Virus record (IMG/VR): IMGVR_UViG_3300021076_000245
Location: 1 to 45,021 of that record
Source of the DNA: a virus
Reading direction: 5' to 3' (one strand)
Length of the DNA: 45,021 bases
Shown: piece after piece, positions 1 through 7,951 of the stretch
Layout of the letters: each line of letters opens with the position of its first letter
How positions within the stretch are numbered: the first letter of the stretch is position 1
The notes under the pieces: model-generated
Told to the model about the DNA's origin: nothing
Databases searched by the model: none
The model's input: the letters and a program-made list of their open reading frames with translations, nothing else
Translations under genes and position numbers: made by a program

Positions 1-55
1 GCAGCTGCGATCGATGCTTCGATGCTTCGCAGTTCCGCTGCTTCGCTGCCTGCAA
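1..55. repeat. Left copy of 55-bp terminal direct repeat
   Basis: These 55 bases are identical to 44967-45021. The length of exactly 55 is typical of a circular de Bruijn assembly cut with a 55-base overlap, so I read it as one copy present twice in the contig rather than as a packaged terminal repeat. It is rich in GATGCTTC and GCTTCG motifs and carries no gene. Confidence 0.9.
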
Positions 56-88
56 TTGCGCATGTGAGTTAGTTGCAATGCGGATGCA
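52..88. repeat. Second copy of imperfect direct repeat spanning the circle junction
   Basis: This stretch begins GCAATTGCG, contains GAGTTAGTTGCA and ends GGATGC. It closely matches 44944-44983, which has GCAATTGCG, GAGTTAGTTGCA and GATCGATGC in the same order. When the circle is closed the copies lie about 74 bp apart. No function is known; the setting (gene-free, between late and early arms) fits an origin, a packaging site or a regulatory region. Confidence 0.6.
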
Positions 89-92
89 ACAA

Positions 93-139
93 AAAACCGT
101 GTAGCATTGAAACAAAGCGCTTCGTTGCTACACGGTTTT
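93..139 (-). terminator. Rho-independent terminator after the 202-930 gene
   Basis: A perfect 14-bp stem pairs 93-106 (AAAACCGTGTAGCA) with 126-139. On the minus strand the stem is followed by a run of T, as expected for an intrinsic terminator of the leftward gene. On the plus strand the 3' arm also ends in TTTT, so it may act in both directions. Confidence 0.85.
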
Positions 140-147
140 AAAAGTAC

Positions 148-178
148 TTCAGTCACTCAGTTAATTCAGTCACTCAGT
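148..178. repeat. Tandem 14-bp direct repeat
   Basis: TTCAGTCACTCAGT occurs at 148-161 and again at 165-178, giving a 17-bp period. It lies between the terminator at 93-139 and the 3' end of the 202-930 gene, within its transcribed trailer. No function is evident. Confidence 0.8.
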
Positions 179-201
179 CGGTCAGCAAATCTTCTGCAGG
201 C

Positions 202-930
202 TTACAGCAAACCAATTAGAGCAGATGTTTCTTGAGCCTTAGCTAGTACCGTTTCCAGTTTGCGCAGCAAGAATGACGGAACACGATCAGAGGCGTCAGG
301 AAGAAGCACAACGGCTTTGTGAAGCTCTCTTGCAGTCGCTGGGCTCATTGCCGGTACAGGTGCAGCAAGCTTTGTAAGACCGTCGATGTACATCGCTATG
401 TTGATTTCCGCTTGGCCAAGCTGATCGGAGGTTAGAGCATCAATGTCTGTAGTTCCGAACACTTGATTGGCCAGCTTGATCAACAGTAATGGTGCAAGCT
501 CCATTTCGCAGTATGCGCGAATTGCCGCTGCATTAATTTTGTCACCAGATGCAGTAGACCTACTCCAAGCGACAATAGAAGATGCTTCTAATGATTTAGG
601 AGAAAGCATCATGGTAGTAAACGTGTTGTTATGTGCTTCGTAGTGTTGTTCGACTTCCTCCCGAATGTAGGCTTCCTGCAAGGAATGCAAGTAATTGATC
701 ACAGTCTCTTGCAAGATCGCAGGTTCAATACTGCAAGTGATATTCGGGATTACTGCAAACACGGATGGAATTTTGGGATTAGCAATCTTAGTAACCTTGT
801 CGATTGTCTCTTTCCACCAAAGCTTAATTCCACGTGTATTGTTTGCATGTGCGCCAATACTATCGGTTTTCTCGTTATACAAGCGCACGAAAATCGAATT
901 GCTGTTAGGCGCGAGATTGAAATCGGACAT
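202..930 (-). CDS. Unknown protein, probably abundant, single-gene unit
   Basis: I do not recognise this 242-residue protein. The start ATG at 930 is preceded by an excellent AAGGAG site. It has no signal peptide or membrane segment. The C-terminal two thirds look helical, with a stretch near residues 110-155 (SLEASSIVAWSRSTASGDKI, then an AIRAYCEMEL segment) and a final leucine-rich helix. It is transcribed alone, leftward from the control region, and ends at the strong terminator at 93-139. It uses more G/C-ending codons than most neighbours, a feature shared with 7149-7841. I infer high early expression. A weak similarity in layout to the C-terminal half of the 7149-7841 product suggests a common fold, but this is only an eye-level alignment. 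Confidence 0.85.
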   Translation of the reverse strand: MSDFNLAPNSNSIFVRLYNEKTDSIGAHANNTRGIKLWWKETIDKVTKIANPKIPSVFAVIPNITCSIEPAILQETVINYLHSLQEAYIREEVEQHYEAHNNTFTTMMLSPKSLEASSIVAWSRSTASGDKINAAAIRAYCEMELAPLLLIKLANQVFGTTDIDALTSDQLGQAEINIAMYIDGLTKLAAPVPAMSPATARELHKAVVLLPDASDRVPSFLLRKLETVLAKAQETSALIGLL

Positions 931-1420
931 GATTATAGACTCCTTAGATAGGTTGATTAACAGTTCAAAGAGCTAGCGCGGTAGACAGCGCTGATGGTTC
1001 GGCTAGCATTGCAATTTCTATGCCTTTGAGAAAAGCTAGGTAAACTGCCATTCTTAGCTCACCAATGTCGATAGGCTTTACATTTGCTGCCGATTGCTGC
1101 CGCTTTTTTAAGCAAATCGCTTCTGACTATCGCTATCGCTTTGATTTCATTGAGAGTTTATGTAAGGTTTGTGTAAGATTCTTCAACACTCAAATACAAT
1201 GCAATCGCAGTGCGATACTAATGCTAATGCAACTAATTCGCAGTCGCAGTGCTAATGCTGATTTCATGATGCTAGCTAATACTAAAGTATAACCTTAGGT
1301 TAAAACCGTTTGCAATTTTGTTGATTTGTACAAATAGCAGACAGAGACAAGATACGAGATAACAATTGCTAACAACATAGATTTCGCCCCCTTTGTTTTA
1401 CAAATCTCTAAAGTCCCCCT

Positions 1421-1460
1421 GTATACGTCTGTATACTACTGTATACGTATGTATACTATG
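1421..1460 (+). repeat. Phased GTATAC iteron array, left
   Basis: Four consecutive 10-bp units begin with the palindrome GTATAC at 1421, 1431, 1441 and 1451. The 10-bp period places every copy on the same face of the helix, as in operators or origin iterons bound by a multimeric protein. Elsewhere in the window GTATAC occurs only as scattered single copies. Confidence 0.8.
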
Positions 1461-1764
1461 TATCCATGTAGCACTTTCCGATCGCCCCTATTTTCGCCCC
1501 CCTCTTGGCTCGTTTTCTTACCTATCTATGCTAGCATTCTATATGACTAACTATCCTGCTATCACTGTGTAGGGTACTTTTACTTTTTTATTACATTTTT
1601 AACAAAAGCACCCCCTAAAAAACACCGTGGATATATAGTTGAGATAACATAAGGAAAAATAGCAAGTACCATAGCTACAATGTAACCAACAGTGCTAGCA
1701 TAGGTTATCCAACGAAAGAGGCCAAAAAGAAGGCAAAATAAGGAGCAAACCAAAAATGCTACAC

Positions 1765-1799
1765 GTATACAAAGTATACAAACGTACACAAACGTATAC
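1765..1799 (-). repeat. Phased GTATAC iteron array, right (inverted)
   Basis: GTATAC occurs at 1765, 1774 and 1794, and the one-base variant GTACAC at 1784, so the spacing is 9, 10 and 10 bp. Read on the minus strand the units are of the form GTATACGTTT, which matches the plus-strand units of the left array. The two arrays are therefore inverted and bracket about 300 bp. Confidence 0.75.
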
Positions 1800-1893
1800 A
1801 AATGGGGTCTTTAAGCATGTACTAACTCACAGTAATGCAATCAGTCTAACTAACAAATACTTCATAGTACACAGTATAAAATGCATTTTTCAC

Positions 1894-1922
1894 TTGACAA
1901 ATCCCTAAGAATGTGTCGTAAT
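1894..1922 (+). promoter_or_regulatory. Sigma70-like promoter for the rightward arm
   Basis: TTGACA at 1894-1899 is followed after 17 bp by CGTAAT at 1917-1922, a weak -10. Directly upstream is GCATTTTTC, which is also found at the same place upstream of the promoter at 7072-7100. The shared upstream element supports a real promoter. It would start transcription about 70 bp before the gene at 1997. Confidence 0.6.
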
Positions 1923-1996
1923 GACATATTGCCAGGTAACAAAGGCAACAGAGTTAAGTTAGTAAGATAAACTGCATAGCTAATGGGGGTAGCACT

Positions 1997-2233
1997 ATGA
2001 GCAATCTTAAGCCACAAACACCAGAATGGCCATCTTACAAAGCTATTCAAGCTGATTATACAGCATGGAAAAACCCAAAGTACAGACGGATTAATCTACT
2101 CACTGAATTTGAAGAAGATTACATAAAACTTTCTCACTATGAATACGCTTTTACCACACAGTTCTACATAACTCAGGCATTAGAAACATCTCGTTATTGG
2201 TTTGAATTAGCAATGTCTCACTATAAAGCCTGA
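1997..2233 (+). CDS. Small protein of unknown function, first gene of rightward arm
   Basis: This 78-residue protein is rich in aromatic residues (Tyr and Trp), with no signal peptide, membrane segment or recognisable motif. It is the first gene after the promoter at 1894-1922. In this position phages often place small early proteins that modify the host, but nothing in the sequence proves such a role. The start ATG follows a GGGGGTAGCACT leader, a plausible ribosome site. Confidence 0.75.
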   Translation: MSNLKPQTPEWPSYKAIQADYTAWKNPKYRRINLLTEFEEDYIKLSHYEYAFTTQFYITQALETSRYWFELAMSHYKA

Positions 2234-2259
2234 AAACTAGAGCCGTAAGGAAGCCGAAA

Positions 2260-3411
2260 ATGAAATGCTTATGCCCTAAATCCGCAATCTTCTATGAAGT
2301 GCCAGAATTTGGTAACTTCGGTAATCGTTTTACTCTTCATGTAGAACATCCAATTTTCTCACTTACCACAGATCAGTTACTGTCCCAGATAAAACGTTGG
2401 GCAGATGGTAACACGAATGCAAAAGAGAACCGTCTTCTCTTTCTCGCATTGCTGAATAATCTAGAAGATGAATATGGCAAAATCATCACTTTTAGAACAG
2501 CAGCAATTCCAGCTAATGGATTAATTCAACAATACATGCAACGAATGTTTATGTTTGTTGGATGGTATACTGATATTCATACACCGTCAATGCCAATGCC
2601 GCATTATGTAGTAGATACATATAATTGCAATCTTTCTAACATTAAGTTATGGCTTGAAAGTTGGGAAGAGAAGCGAGAGGAATGGCAAACTAAAGCAATT
2701 GTCGGCGCTAATCTGCGAGCAGAGAAAGCGAAACGTGCTGAAGAAGTAATCAAAGTTATTAAGCATGTTACCAAAACTCGTAGCGATTGGCGTAAGTTAG
2801 CTATATGGGCAATGGATGCAGCACTAGTACCAGAGTCATATCGCAAAGAGTGGATATCAATTATCTGCACTGATATCAACAGCTTTAACATCTACCAACT
2901 ATCTGGCCGTACATTAGCTAAGATCCTGTATCACATGGAAAGCTATTTAGATATCTACAACGATAATCTAATGGCTCATGCAATTCTAACAAGAATTCGC
3001 GAATTAAAAGAGCGCAATGCTCTTGGCTTTAGTTTTGCTGTTGGAATGCAATCTGGCATTTCTCCTGATGCGCTTGTTAATGCAGCTAAGACACCATTCA
3101 CAATCGTTGAACCAACTAAGTTGGAAACGATAAATCGCGCAATTCTTGCTCAAAATGCTCCCACAACAATGCCTATTCGTAGCAACTATGCTACGCTAAC
3201 TGAATTCATCAAAGCGAAAGCTAAGTATCAGCTTCGCATAGCAGCAATCGCTAGAGACGAAGAAGCGAAACAACAACAAATGCAAGCAAGACAGGAAGAG
3301 ATATTGCATGAAAATATGAATAAAGAAGACGCTGCATTACTCGACAATGAGGAAGCGCAGTTACAATTGCAATTGGGAAACGGTCATACTATTAGCACAG
3401 AGGTGGAATAA
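2260..3411 (+). CDS. Conserved-looking phage protein upstream of helicase, function unknown
   Basis: The protein has 383 residues. The N-terminus carries two cysteines (Cys3, Cys5), an EVPEFG segment and an HPIF segment, an arrangement I associate loosely with replication-region proteins of podoviruses. Residues about 130-175 and 325-365 are charged, helical and possibly coiled coil, and the C-terminus is Gln/Glu rich. No catalytic motif is visible. It is followed at once by 3413 and then the helicase gene, so a role in replication or helicase loading is possible, but this is inference from position. Confidence 0.85.
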   Translation: MKCLCPKSAIFYEVPEFGNFGNRFTLHVEHPIFSLTTDQLLSQIKRWADGNTNAKENRLLFLALLNNLEDEYGKIITFRTAAIPANGLIQQYMQRMFMFVGWYTDIHTPSMPMPHYVVDTYNCNLSNIKLWLESWEEKREEWQTKAIVGANLRAEKAKRAEEVIKVIKHVTKTRSDWRKLAIWAMDAALVPESYRKEWISIICTDINSFNIYQLSGRTLAKILYHMESYLDIYNDNLMAHAILTRIRELKERNALGFSFAVGMQSGISPDALVNAAKTPFTIVEPTKLETINRAILAQNAPTTMPIRSNYATLTEFIKAKAKYQLRIAAIARDEEAKQQQMQARQEEILHENMNKEDAALLDNEEAQLQLQLGNGHTISTEVE

Positions 3412-3412
3412 A

Positions 3413-3817
3413 ATGAATGAATTTAAAAACTTGATAAATGCTATGAATACTACTTCAGCCGTAGAATTGCTACCATCAACACCGCTAAGCGTGGATTACA
3501 TTAATCCAGTAGACTTAGATAGCATCGAATTTAAGCGATGCATCTGTCATGAGTGGTTTGTAAAGAACCACAAAATTCTTAATCAGTTAAATGCGTTTTT
3601 CTTACTTCACATGAAAGGCAAAGATATTATCAGCAGTGTATCCAAAAATCCAATCTCTAACGCATATCAACTATTTCACAATAAAGCATTCTATACGATA
3701 ACATATGCGCCAGCATTGCGAGATATCGAGTTTGAAACAGAATATCTTCTCTCGTTTCGTACTTGGGAAGGATATTCGTATCGTGTTGTGCTAATTCAGA
3801 AAGATAAGCGGGCGTAA
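3413..3817 (+). CDS. Unknown 134-residue protein between 383-aa protein and helicase
   Basis: I choose the ATG at 3413, one base after the previous stop (TAA at 3409-3411), because GAGGTGG lies at the right distance upstream. An upstream-extended reading would overlap the previous gene by about 60 bases. The protein is soluble-looking, with a central CHEWFVKNH stretch and several aromatic residues. I recognise no family. The tight spacing on both sides shows it belongs to the same operon as the helicase at 3822. Confidence 0.75.
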   Translation: MNEFKNLINAMNTTSAVELLPSTPLSVDYINPVDLDSIEFKRCICHEWFVKNHKILNQLNAFFLLHMKGKDIISSVSKNPISNAYQLFHNKAFYTITYAPALRDIEFETEYLLSFRTWEGYSYRVVLIQKDKRA

Positions 3818-3821
3818 TGTT

Positions 3822-6014
3822 ATGACAATTTCTAAAGAAAGATTCGACGCATTGCTTGCAAGAGCAAAAGCTACAATCGCGAAACAGCAAGCGGAAGCGC
3901 TTGAAGCAATGCAGGTTATGATAGAGGATAAACAGGTCAATGATGTATCCTTTGAAGGAACTGGAATTTCTGACGCCAAATTGGCAAGTGGAGATGACAC
4001 TACAATTGCAAGCGCTGTCGAAATTATTAAAGACATCGCAAGTAACATTGGATCAAGTTCAAAGCAACATTCACACGAAGAAACTGGAGCGAAAGTTATC
4101 GGAGTTGCAAGAGATGATATCATTCTTAATGAAAAGCAACAATACTTTCACGATCAAGTAATCGCCGGTAAAGATTTGGTGCTTATCGGAGCAGCGGGAA
4201 CCGGCAAAACTACTAGCATTCGTAAAACAACTAGATCTCTCATAGACTTAGAGCGATTGCCTAAGCTAACTACATCAACTAAATGGTTGCGTGTAGGAGT
4301 TCCTGGGGCTGCAATCATTTCATACACTCGCAAAGCAGTTAATAACATTCGTCATGCAGTAATCGATGAATTGAAACCGCATGTAGTAACAGTTCACAAG
4401 CTACTTGAATTTGCTCCTATATTCTACGAGATAGAAGATGCAAATTCTGGCAAAATGAAAACTACGATGCGCTTCGAGCCAAGTAGAAATGAAAACAATC
4501 CACTTCCTAGTGAGCTAATTCTTCTTATTCATGAAGAAGCCTCTATGGAGTCAGTGGATTTGTATGCGACTCTCGAAGCTGCGATGCCACATGCTCACCA
4601 AGAAGTGTTTCTAGGAGATATTCAGCAATTGCCACCAATCTTTGGAGCTGCAATTCTTGGCTTCAAAATGCTTGCGCTTGATGTAATTGAGCTTACAGAG
4701 ATCTATCGCCAAGCAGCTAATTCACCAATCATTAATCTTGCTTGGGCAATTCTACAAGGCGATGCAAATCGCTTTAGTTCAGTTACGAAATCATTTAAAA
4801 AGTTTCATCCAATTCTAAAAAAAGAAGTTACTCGTATCGCGGTTCCATCACTTGCAGAATTTGAAGCGGATAACGAATATGGTAAATTAGTGTTTCAACC
4901 ATGGCAAAAATCTCTCAAAGAAGATACTGCTATGGCAACTATTGTTAAACAGTTTTGCACATGGGATAAAGAAGGATATTACAATTCAGAAGAGGATATA
5001 ATTCTTACACCCTTTAACAAAGCTTTTGGCACAATAGAGCTTAACAAAGGGATAATGCAATATCTTGGAGTTAAGCGTAGTGCTACAGTTTATGAAGTAA
5101 TTGCAGGATTTAATAAACATTATCTTGCAATTGGGGATCGCATTTTATATGACAAAGAGGATGCATTCATAGTTGGCATTCGTAGAAATCCAATTTACTT
5201 TGGTGCTGCTCCAATGCCAGCTACTACCTATCTCGATCGTTGGGGAGGCTATAGAAGCATTGACAACGAAGAGATGCAAAAAGCAGAAACTGAAGAAGCC
5301 GCATTTCAGCTTGAAGCAATGGAAGAGATGCTTAACAGTGCTGCTCAAAGCGTTGATGATAGAGTAAATGCAGCCAGTCATATCGTTACAGTGCGTTTCT
5401 CAACTAGCGATGATACCCTAGACCTTAACGATGCAGCACAGATAAATGCATTGCTTGGTGGTTATGCTATTACAGTGCATAAAGCACAAGGATGCGAATG
5501 GGATAATGTATTCTTTGTGTTGCATCAATCACAAGCAATGATGATTCAGCGAGAATTGCTATACACAGCAGTAACTCGCGCAAAGCGGTTTCTTCACATC
5601 ATATGTGAAACTAATTCATTCTACAAAGGTGTACGAAGCCAAAAGATCAAAGGCAATACATTACAAGAAAAAGCAGACGAATTTAAAGGTAAACTTGAAA
5701 GCAATGCTGGCAATGGCGACGCTTATCAAGACTTAGTGCATAAGAATGGCGGAGACTTTGACGTGTTCAAGTATAGTAGCGTTAATGCTAAAGGTCGCAA
5801 CGAAGTGAGATACGAAGATGAAAACATTCCTACAGAAGTTGCAACAGATGCTGAAACGAGTACATCGCAAATCGCTGAGAAAGAAGTTGCGCAGACACCC
5901 GCAAATGATGGACAAGCTGCTGTTTCACAATATCAAGATACGCCAGCAGAAGACATAATTGCAAAAGCCAAAGCGCGACTTGCAGAAATCAAAGCTAAGA
6001 GAGGACTACGATAA
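3822..6014 (+). CDS. SF1B DNA helicase, Dda/RecD-like
   Basis: This 730-residue ATP-dependent DNA helicase shows all main superfamily 1B motifs. Motif I is GAAGTGKTT near residue 121. Motif II is IHEEAS near 235. Motif III is GDIQQLPP near 266. The arginine finger region is EIYRQA near 290. Motif V is ITVHKAQGCEWD near 550, and motif VI is YTAVTRAKR near 577. The layout resembles phage Dda and the RecD/TraA family, which move 5' to 3' on single-stranded DNA. Residues 1-100 are an extra helical, low-complexity extension and the last 100 are charged and probably disordered. It probably unwinds or remodels phage DNA in replication or recombination. The next gene starts on the base after its stop, indicating translational coupling. 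Confidence 0.93.
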   Translation: MTISKERFDALLARAKATIAKQQAEALEAMQVMIEDKQVNDVSFEGTGISDAKLASGDDTTIASAVEIIKDIASNIGSSSKQHSHEETGAKVIGVARDDIILNEKQQYFHDQVIAGKDLVLIGAAGTGKTTSIRKTTRSLIDLERLPKLTTSTKWLRVGVPGAAIISYTRKAVNNIRHAVIDELKPHVVTVHKLLEFAPIFYEIEDANSGKMKTTMRFEPSRNENNPLPSELILLIHEEASMESVDLYATLEAAMPHAHQEVFLGDIQQLPPIFGAAILGFKMLALDVIELTEIYRQAANSPIINLAWAILQGDANRFSSVTKSFKKFHPILKKEVTRIAVPSLAEFEADNEYGKLVFQPWQKSLKEDTAMATIVKQFCTWDKEGYYNSEEDIILTPFNKAFGTIELNKGIMQYLGVKRSATVYEVIAGFNKHYLAIGDRILYDKEDAFIVGIRRNPIYFGAAPMPATTYLDRWGGYRSIDNEEMQKAETEEAAFQLEAMEEMLNSAAQSVDDRVNAASHIVTVRFSTSDDTLDLNDAAQINALLGGYAITVHKAQGCEWDNVFFVLHQSQAMMIQRELLYTAVTRAKRFLHIICETNSFYKGVRSQKIKGNTLQEKADEFKGKLESNAGNGDAYQDLVHKNGGDFDVFKYSSVNAKGRNEVRYEDENIPTEVATDAETSTSQIAEKEVAQTPANDGQAAVSQYQDTPAEDIIAKAKARLAEIKAKRGLR

Positions 6015-6206
6015 ATGAAAAAACTAGTGATGTGGGAAATTCAACTTGAACATTGGACACTTAGAATTCAAGAAGAAGCTAAAAAATCAGACAGTTTAAC
6101 TTTTTCGCTATTTTGGCATAATAGTGACAATCCAACGTATGTAACGAGTGTCTCAAAAGAAGAGCTCTTAGATATGTTTGAGACATTGAAAGGACAGAAA
6201 AAATGA
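6015..6206 (+). CDS. Small unknown protein
   Basis: This 63-residue protein starts immediately after the helicase stop codon, so it is probably translated by coupling. It is rich in Trp and Glu/Lys and looks like a small soluble alpha/beta protein. I recognise no family. Its stop overlaps the start of the next gene by 4 bases. Confidence 0.7.
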   Translation: MKKLVMWEIQLEHWTLRIQEEAKKSDSLTFSLFWHNSDNPTYVTSVSKEELLDMFETLKGQKK

Positions 6207-6397
6207 GCTACAAAGCTAAATTAATGATTCTATCTCCACGTCATCCGCATCCTACGTCTTATATGCTAGGTTACTACGACAGTAGAGGTTTATACGATAT
6301 TAGAAACCCCATAAATATCACTCTCAGATTCAATGAGTGGAATAGCCTTGAAGAAGTAAAGATTTGTATATCAACTTACAAATTCTATATTAAGTAG
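6203..6397 (+). CDS. Small unknown protein
   Basis: This 64-residue protein starts at an ATGA overlap with the previous gene. It contains an N-terminal SPRHPHPTSYM stretch and a beta-rich middle. It has no membrane segment and no known motif. The 4-base overlap with the previous gene supports it as real. Function cannot be assigned. Confidence 0.65.
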   Translation: MSYKAKLMILSPRHPHPTSYMLGYYDSRGLYDIRNPINITLRFNEWNSLEEVKICISTYKFYIK

Positions 6398-6441
6398 GCT
6401 AGAAACGTCGAAGTTTGGATGGATAATAAACAGGTGATGCT

Positions 6442-6666
6442 ATGAGCGGAGCATTCTACAATGAGTCTACATCTGAAGCGCTGAAAGAATTTGCAGAAGA
6501 CGTAGATGAATACTTCAATAGGTTAGATGCAAAGCAGTTAGAATTGTCTATCGAAGATGTTGCTTTTGTAGCTAGCGTGAAAGATTACTATGAACGCTAC
6601 GATGAACTGACGATGAAGCAATTGTATCGCCTTCGTGAAATCTGCAAAGAAATAGGAGTGTATTGA
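6442..6666 (+). CDS. Small acidic protein of unknown function
   Basis: The product has 74 residues, is strongly acidic and almost entirely helical in appearance, with many Glu, Asp and Tyr. Small acidic phage proteins often bind host enzymes as DNA mimics or inhibitors, but no specific motif supports that here. An AGGTGATGCT leader gives a ribosome site before the ATG. The next gene starts one base after its stop. Confidence 0.7.
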   Translation: MSGAFYNESTSEALKEFAEDVDEYFNRLDAKQLELSIEDVAFVASVKDYYERYDELTMKQLYRLREICKEIGVY

Positions 6667-6667
6667 A

Positions 6668-7057
6668 ATGAGCAATGAACGCATGAATAAATCGAAAATT
6701 CAGAAGATCTTTGATATGGCAATCGAAAGAGGTAGGTATAAAGAAGGCTCTTATATGAATATCGCTGTGGATAGGTTGTGCAACGCTGAACTTATAACAG
6801 AAAAAGAGTACAGGCACGCAATTCGTGAAATAAATAAATGTTTAAGAGCTCTAAGACTACATCCTGGTGATGCTATTATATTAGCCTTTGTATACGCATC
6901 CAAAGACTATGGACCAGTAGTCGATGGAATGTTATCAAAAATCATCATGAAGATGTACAAAGATTGGAGACATAGGCCAAAAAATACCGAAGAGCTGAAA
7001 AAGTTTATTATAGACTCTGCTATCGAACTACAAGAGCAAATAACTACAACAGAATAA
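6668..7057 (+). CDS. Unknown 129-residue protein
   Basis: The ATG at 6668 is preceded by GGAGTG inside the end of the previous gene. The protein is helical, mixed in charge, and Lys/Arg rich near the start and again near residue 100. I see no recognisable domain. It is the last gene before the promoter at 7072-7100 and so probably closes the first rightward operon, although no terminator is visible in the short gap. Confidence 0.75.
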   Translation: MSNERMNKSKIQKIFDMAIERGRYKEGSYMNIAVDRLCNAELITEKEYRHAIREINKCLRALRLHPGDAIILAFVYASKDYGPVVDGMLSKIIMKMYKDWRHRPKNTEELKKFIIDSAIELQEQITTTE

Positions 7058-7071
7058 GTAGCATTTTTCTA

Positions 7072-7100
7072 TTGACAATATCGCCTTCTCACAGTACGAT
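7072..7100 (+). promoter_or_regulatory. Strong sigma70-type promoter
   Basis: TTGACA at 7072-7077 is a perfect -35 box. After a 17-bp spacer, TACGAT at 7095-7100 is a fair -10. GCATTTTTC lies just upstream, as at the promoter at 1894. It would drive the single-gene unit 7149-7841, which ends in two hairpins. Confidence 0.75.
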
Positions 7101-7148
7101 TGGTCTTCACTGTTGAGAATAGTCTCATTCGTGATACGGAGAGTTGAG

Positions 7149-7841
7149 ATGACTGAAGAGACCCCCAATGCTGTTGTTACGCCCATTGACGATGACATCA
7201 CTGCGCTGACTCGCAATGTGGAATACAATATCTCTTTCAAGGTTCCGAAGGGAACTCCGAAGGACGACAAGGGTAACTACATTGATGAAACTGGTGCTCC
7301 TTTCATTCGTAGGCAGGCTTTCAAGCTTGTTATTCCTGCTCCTACGCTGGAAGGTGTCAAGCTGGCTCTGAAGGAGGAAAAGCAGCGTGAATACATTCTC
7401 GATTTGATTGCTGCTGATATCTATCGTGCGGCGCGTTTGCAGGTTGACAGTGACGAGAAACCTGTTAACAGTTCCGAAGAGTTGGATCTCAATCTCATTA
7501 CGCTCGAACACATTGCTAATGAGCCTGCTGCGGAACGTCGTGGCGCTGGTATTTCCAAGGAGACTTGGGAAGAGTTCAGCAAGGACTATCAGGCTATTAT
7601 GCCTGATCTTACCAGTCGCAAGCCTGAAGTTATTCAGAATCAGGTGCTAATCTTCCTCAAGCGTTGCCAGACTGTCAAGACTAACAAGCCTGTTCTTAAG
7701 TTCCTCAAGGAACAGCTTGCTATGTGGGCAGTTCATACGGATCGTTTGGAAGACTTCACGGATATCGTCGAGTTTCTTGATCGTAAGATCGATCTGTTTC
7801 TCTCGACTGAAGATGAAGCTTTGCTCGCGAATCTGATGTAA
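7149..7841 (+). CDS. Unknown, probably very abundant protein in its own transcription unit
   Basis: The protein has 230 residues counted from the ATG at 7149. A longer frame opening at a TTG would begin only a few bases past the promoter, so I prefer the ATG. The N-terminal 80 residues look beta-rich and contain a KGTPKDDKGNYIDETGAP loop. The C-terminal half is helical, with an AERRGAGISKETWEEF segment, and ends in acidic and leucine residues. There is no catalytic motif, signal peptide or membrane segment. Lysine is almost always encoded by AAG, unlike most neighbours, which fits high expression. A strong promoter lies upstream and two tandem hairpins downstream. DNA binding or host takeover is possible, but I cannot assign a function. 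Confidence 0.88.
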   Translation: MTEETPNAVVTPIDDDITALTRNVEYNISFKVPKGTPKDDKGNYIDETGAPFIRRQAFKLVIPAPTLEGVKLALKEEKQREYILDLIAADIYRAARLQVDSDEKPVNSSEELDLNLITLEHIANEPAAERRGAGISKETWEEFSKDYQAIMPDLTSRKPEVIQNQVLIFLKRCQTVKTNKPVLKFLKEQLAMWAVHTDRLEDFTDIVEFLDRKIDLFLSTEDEALLANLM

Positions 7842-7846
7842 GAGAT

Positions 7847-7920
7847 AGCTTCAATGTAACATCCCTCTGCATTGAAGCTTGGGAAGCAGTGTAGTTATCC
7901 CCCGAGCTATGCTGCTTCCC
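7847..7920 (+). terminator. Two tandem hairpins after 7149-7841
   Basis: The first hairpin has a perfect 10-bp stem pairing 7847-7856 (AGCTTCAATG) with 7870-7879. The second pairs 7881-7888 (GGGAAGCA) with 7913-7920. The second is followed by TCTCTT, a weak U-tract. Together they probably terminate transcription or protect the 3' end of an abundant mRNA. Confidence 0.7.
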
Positions 7921-7951
7921 TCTCTTGAGTACAGAGAAAAGGAATAGAAAG

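Larger units (their letters stand above)
931..1996. other. Gene-free control region between divergent arms
   Basis: About 1.07 kb lies between the leftward gene ending its leader at 930 and the rightward arm starting at 1997. It holds two phased GTATAC arrays (1421-1460 and 1765-1799). It also holds several C-runs on the plus strand within 1385-1505, such as CGCCCCCTTT and CGCCCCCCTC. The interval 1190-1265 carries imperfect CTAATGC and CGCAGTG repeats. A promoter lies at 1894-1922. Short reading frames are present but lack ribosome binding sites and a protein-like character. I infer a combined transcription-control and possibly replication-origin region. Confidence 0.6.

Noticed and set aside
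1-55. Terminal direct repeat as packaged genome ends
   Set aside because: Exactly 55 bp at both contig ends matches a common assembly overlap, while packaged repeats of T7-like phages are usually longer; read-end data would be needed.
1065-1292. Plus-strand reading frame of 75 residues in the control region
   Set aside because: The start lacks a ribosome site, the composition follows the local CTAATGC/CGCAGTG repeats, and the encoded sequence has no protein-like pattern.
1580-1801. Minus-strand hydrophobic reading frame of 73 residues
   Set aside because: It could look like a two-helix membrane protein, but it opens only at TTG within the GTATAC array, has an in-frame stop just upstream and no ribosome site.
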